Shown: piece after piece, positions 61,592 to 64,000 of the stretch | How the letters are laid out: each line of letters begins with the position of its first letter | Position numbering within the stretch: position 1 is the first letter of the stretch | Source of the DNA: Luidia sarsii | Taxonomy: Eukaryota; Echinodermata; Asteroidea; Paxillosida; Luidiidae | DNA: 64,000 nucleotides | Reading direction: 5' to 3' | NCBI GenBank assembly: GCA_949987565.1 | Contig: OX465102.1 | Coordinates: 30,162,759-30,226,758 of the forward strand | Position numbers and translations under genes: made by a program | Notes under the pieces: generated by a model | What the model was told of the DNA's origin: nothing | Database searches by the model: none | Seen by the model: only the letters and a program-made list of their open reading frames with translations

Positions 61592-63592
61592 ATTCTAGAC
61601 TCGTTTCATTTGAGGATTTATCGGGTGGAATTCGATCAGCTCTTCAGTATAGATACCAATTAGCAGTGCATGGACAAAATAGTCACTGTTTCGGACAGTG
61701 CGAGCTCCGTGGGTCTTCAGGAGGCTACCGGATTCCAATTTTATGCAGATCGCACCCTCAATATTTGAAACCCCGTAACCAAGTAAATTGCAGAGCCGAG
61801 ACACGGTACATCACTGCTTCTGCTGCATAATCCCCGTGACCTATTATTCGCCGGGAGTCACGTGCATGGTTTAGACTCTCAGCTTCTTCTGGCTTTGTCC
61901 GCCTGCTTCGGGCGAACACGCTGGTCGGGATGGCCAGACACTTCCATCTGAATATTTCAAGAGCTCACTCCGTTCCTTAATCCGACCAGAAGGATTGGGC
62001 CTTTGAAATGCATCTATACGCCACACGACTCACTGTTGCACATCCAATCTCCTGGGAAGCGCAAGGATTCTTCGCGATAGGATGAAAGGTTCTGTTCGCA
62101 CAACTCAACACATGGTGTAACTGAACGTATCTAGGAACTGAAGTTAGTTTCAAACATGAGATAAATGTCATCATCAAAATATCCAGGCCTCCGCTGGCTT
62201 TCTATACACATTCAAACGACATGCTGAGTGGTGTCTAAGGCAAAGTAACGATCCAGTTTAAAAAAATATGGCTAGCCGTTTAACATTTGATTGAATGTAT
62301 AAAGGAATGGAATGACATTTATTCTTAAGAAAATGGATATATCAAGGTTGGTTTGGGAGAAATAAGGACTTGAACTTTATGCGATCATACTGCCTACACA
62401 AAATCTTTTTTTTAAGTATAACGTGTTGAGGTATTTTGGGTCACGATAAACTGTTTTTGTGTCTTATTCTTCTTTCCCCACCTATCCGTTTTTGTCGTTG
62501 CCATTCTTTGTGAAAAGTCCTGCTAAAATAGGAGCGAGCCGTTAGTACCAATACTCGTATGAGTTTTCGTTTATCTATTAATTAAGAGGATGGAAATATT
62601 GATGTTACCTTAGATATACGAATTGGTAAAGCAATTGTTTGGACAAACACAGTGGCTTTCATTAACAAAGAGTGTTACCAGTTGATATTCTGACGGAGGT
62701 CAGTCAGAATGTCCGTTTGATATTACCCAACATGTTATACAGTTAGTGCTCGAAGCGTTAGTCTTTCCCGGATTAAGCCGGTGTCAGCTGTTTTTTTTAA
62801 ACAACGTTAAACTTCCTGTGTCCGGGACAAAATCTGTCCCGTCCCCTGATCGTTTGACGGAAATAGTATCTCGTCTTCGTCTCCTTCTTTCCCGGCTCCA
62901 TTCCGCCCGGCTTCAGCCTTGTGTCGAAGGGACTTCAAGAGCTGACTGCATCATCCGGAGCTGTCAGAGGTCATTAAACCCCCTCTGTCTCTCACTCCTC
63001 CCTCCCCTCCCCAATAACCAAATCTGCTCTGAGACCCACCACGATCCCTTACAAGCCTCGGACATCCCCCGTGGGGGTCGGGGGAGGATTGATAGTGGAC
63101 TGGGAGTCCGGGCAACATCGCGGATCGCAGCTTTACCGCATGGCCAGGCGGGAAAGCGCGCGTAAACCGCTCCAATGAAGACGTCAATTCTAGGCGTCAC
63201 TGCCGGCTTGCGTATTCTATGAAGCGCGGTACTTATAATTCGCTCGCTTCGATCCCTTCCCCCCCCCCCTTGTCAGTCTGCACATCCTACGCTACACTGT
63301 GAGAACGTTTGGTACACTGCAATAGCAGTCTTGGTCAAGTCTTATCCAAACTATGATGTGTTTATCAGGAACGCCAGAGAAAATGTAATTTTGCTGTTGG
63401 GTAAGGTTCCACATAGATCGGAACGTCAGACCAGCTAGACTTCTGGGAAATGTCGAGAGTATGTGGTTTATTTCGAACAACACAATCCAAAAGTTGGGCT
63501 TTCATTAACCAACAACATATATCAATTGTTCATCAAGTTTATCAAGTTTTCATCAAGTTTGTCAAATTTTATATTGCCTAATTTTTGACTGG
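61592..63592. other. About 2 kb without a recognisable gene
   Basis: GTGAAAAGTCCTGCTAAAATA near 62511 is a faint PLE-1 echo. A 139-codon frame at 62746-63165 lies in GC- and C-rich DNA and has no motif I know. The C10 run near 63259 is a homopolymer. Confidence 0.45.
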
Positions 63593-63968
63593 ATGAAGAA
63601 AATGTGGATGAAGCGTCTTTGGACTATTCAACCACATGGTCTCAACATCCAGGAGGGTAATGACTAACACCATGCAGCATTCTGATAATCCTTCTTTTGT
63701 GTTCTCTCCTCCACACTTCTCTCTTTGATCTTTCCCCATCTTCTCACTAATCCCTACCCTACTCTTTGCTCTTCCCTTTGATTTCATCCTACCAGCTTTC
63801 TTCTTTGTCCTTTGTTTCTCATCCGTGTCCTATTCACTCTCATCCCCTTCTTTCGTGTACATGTATCTGTTTTGTCCTTGTCACTCACCTTGTCACTTGT
63901 CACTCTGCCTTTGAGAAAGGGCCTGCTAGGATCGAAACGTCAGACCCACTACATTTTGAGATTTGCCT
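63593..63968 (+). mobile_element. PLE-1 3' portion with endonuclease C-terminus
   Basis: Coding remnant 63593-63667: MKKMWMKRLWTIQPHGLN, then IQEGND and TAA. It is followed by the same pyrimidine-rich 3' region as 14494-14886, an extra CACCTTGTCACTTGTCACTC duplication, and the terminal block GAAAGGGCCTGCTAGGATCG, AAACGTCAGACCCACTACAT. This copy keeps CAG where 14545 has TAG, so the natural stop is probably the TAA. 5'-truncated. Confidence 0.65.
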
Positions 63969-64000
63969 AAAGTTTGTTTAAAGTGCACTATAGGTGTAAT

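Overview
The window looks like intergenic DNA from a repeat-rich animal genome, most likely a marine invertebrate. Evidence for this: the sequence is moderately AT-rich, it contains a degenerate CCCTAA telomere-type block at about 4.25 kb, it has many short inverted-repeat (MITE) families, a tRNA-derived SINE and Penelope-like retroelement (PLE) remnants, and the palindrome TAGGCCTA is over-represented. I recognise no bacterial or phage features and no conserved multi-exon host gene. Almost every long open frame is a by-product of a tandem repeat. A 200-N assembly gap lies at 46855-47054.

Layout, 0-34 kb: the left half is a patchwork of small transposons. It holds two related families flanked by TTAA (piggyBac-like), a family with GTGACCCGGCAC ends that mostly sits at TA, two copies of an element with exact 9-bp target duplications (Mutator-like), MITEs with GGGCCCAATTTCATAGAG-type ends, a foldback element whose long inverted ends enclose a 31-bp minisatellite, and two PLE families. 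PLE-1 copies carry a short GIY-YIG endonuclease C-terminus (KRLRTIQPHGLN) and a 3' hairpin ending in GAAACGTC. PLE-2 copies are about 200-bp foldbacks with a hammerhead-ribozyme-like core. Several insertions are nested, which gives relative ages, and one TTAA insertion has its own related empty site in the window. Simple repeats lie at 4.76-5.29, 27.94-28.35 and 32.27-33.50 kb, and minisatellites with SINEs at 28.8-30.4 kb.

34.7-43.7 kb: the dominant feature is a satellite of about 155 copies of a 57-bp unit (19 codons). On the minus strand it is open from an ATG at 43686 to 35095 (2863 codons). Each 19-residue unit carries two N-glycosylation sequons (NIT and NDT/NHT). Units are arranged in higher-order blocks of 15-19 monomers. 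Whether this is a giant repetitive glycoprotein exon or an accidental open frame in a satellite cannot be settled from sequence alone; it is the most interesting object here.

43.7-64 kb: a decamer (TCTCTCTTTG) array, the gap, a PLE-2 foldback, a TTAA element inserted in another TTAA element, further MITEs, tetranucleotide and hexanucleotide arrays, a possible LINE 3' end near 54.1-54.5 kb, and a PLE-1 end at the right edge. Stretches between these hold no feature I can support and are listed as such.
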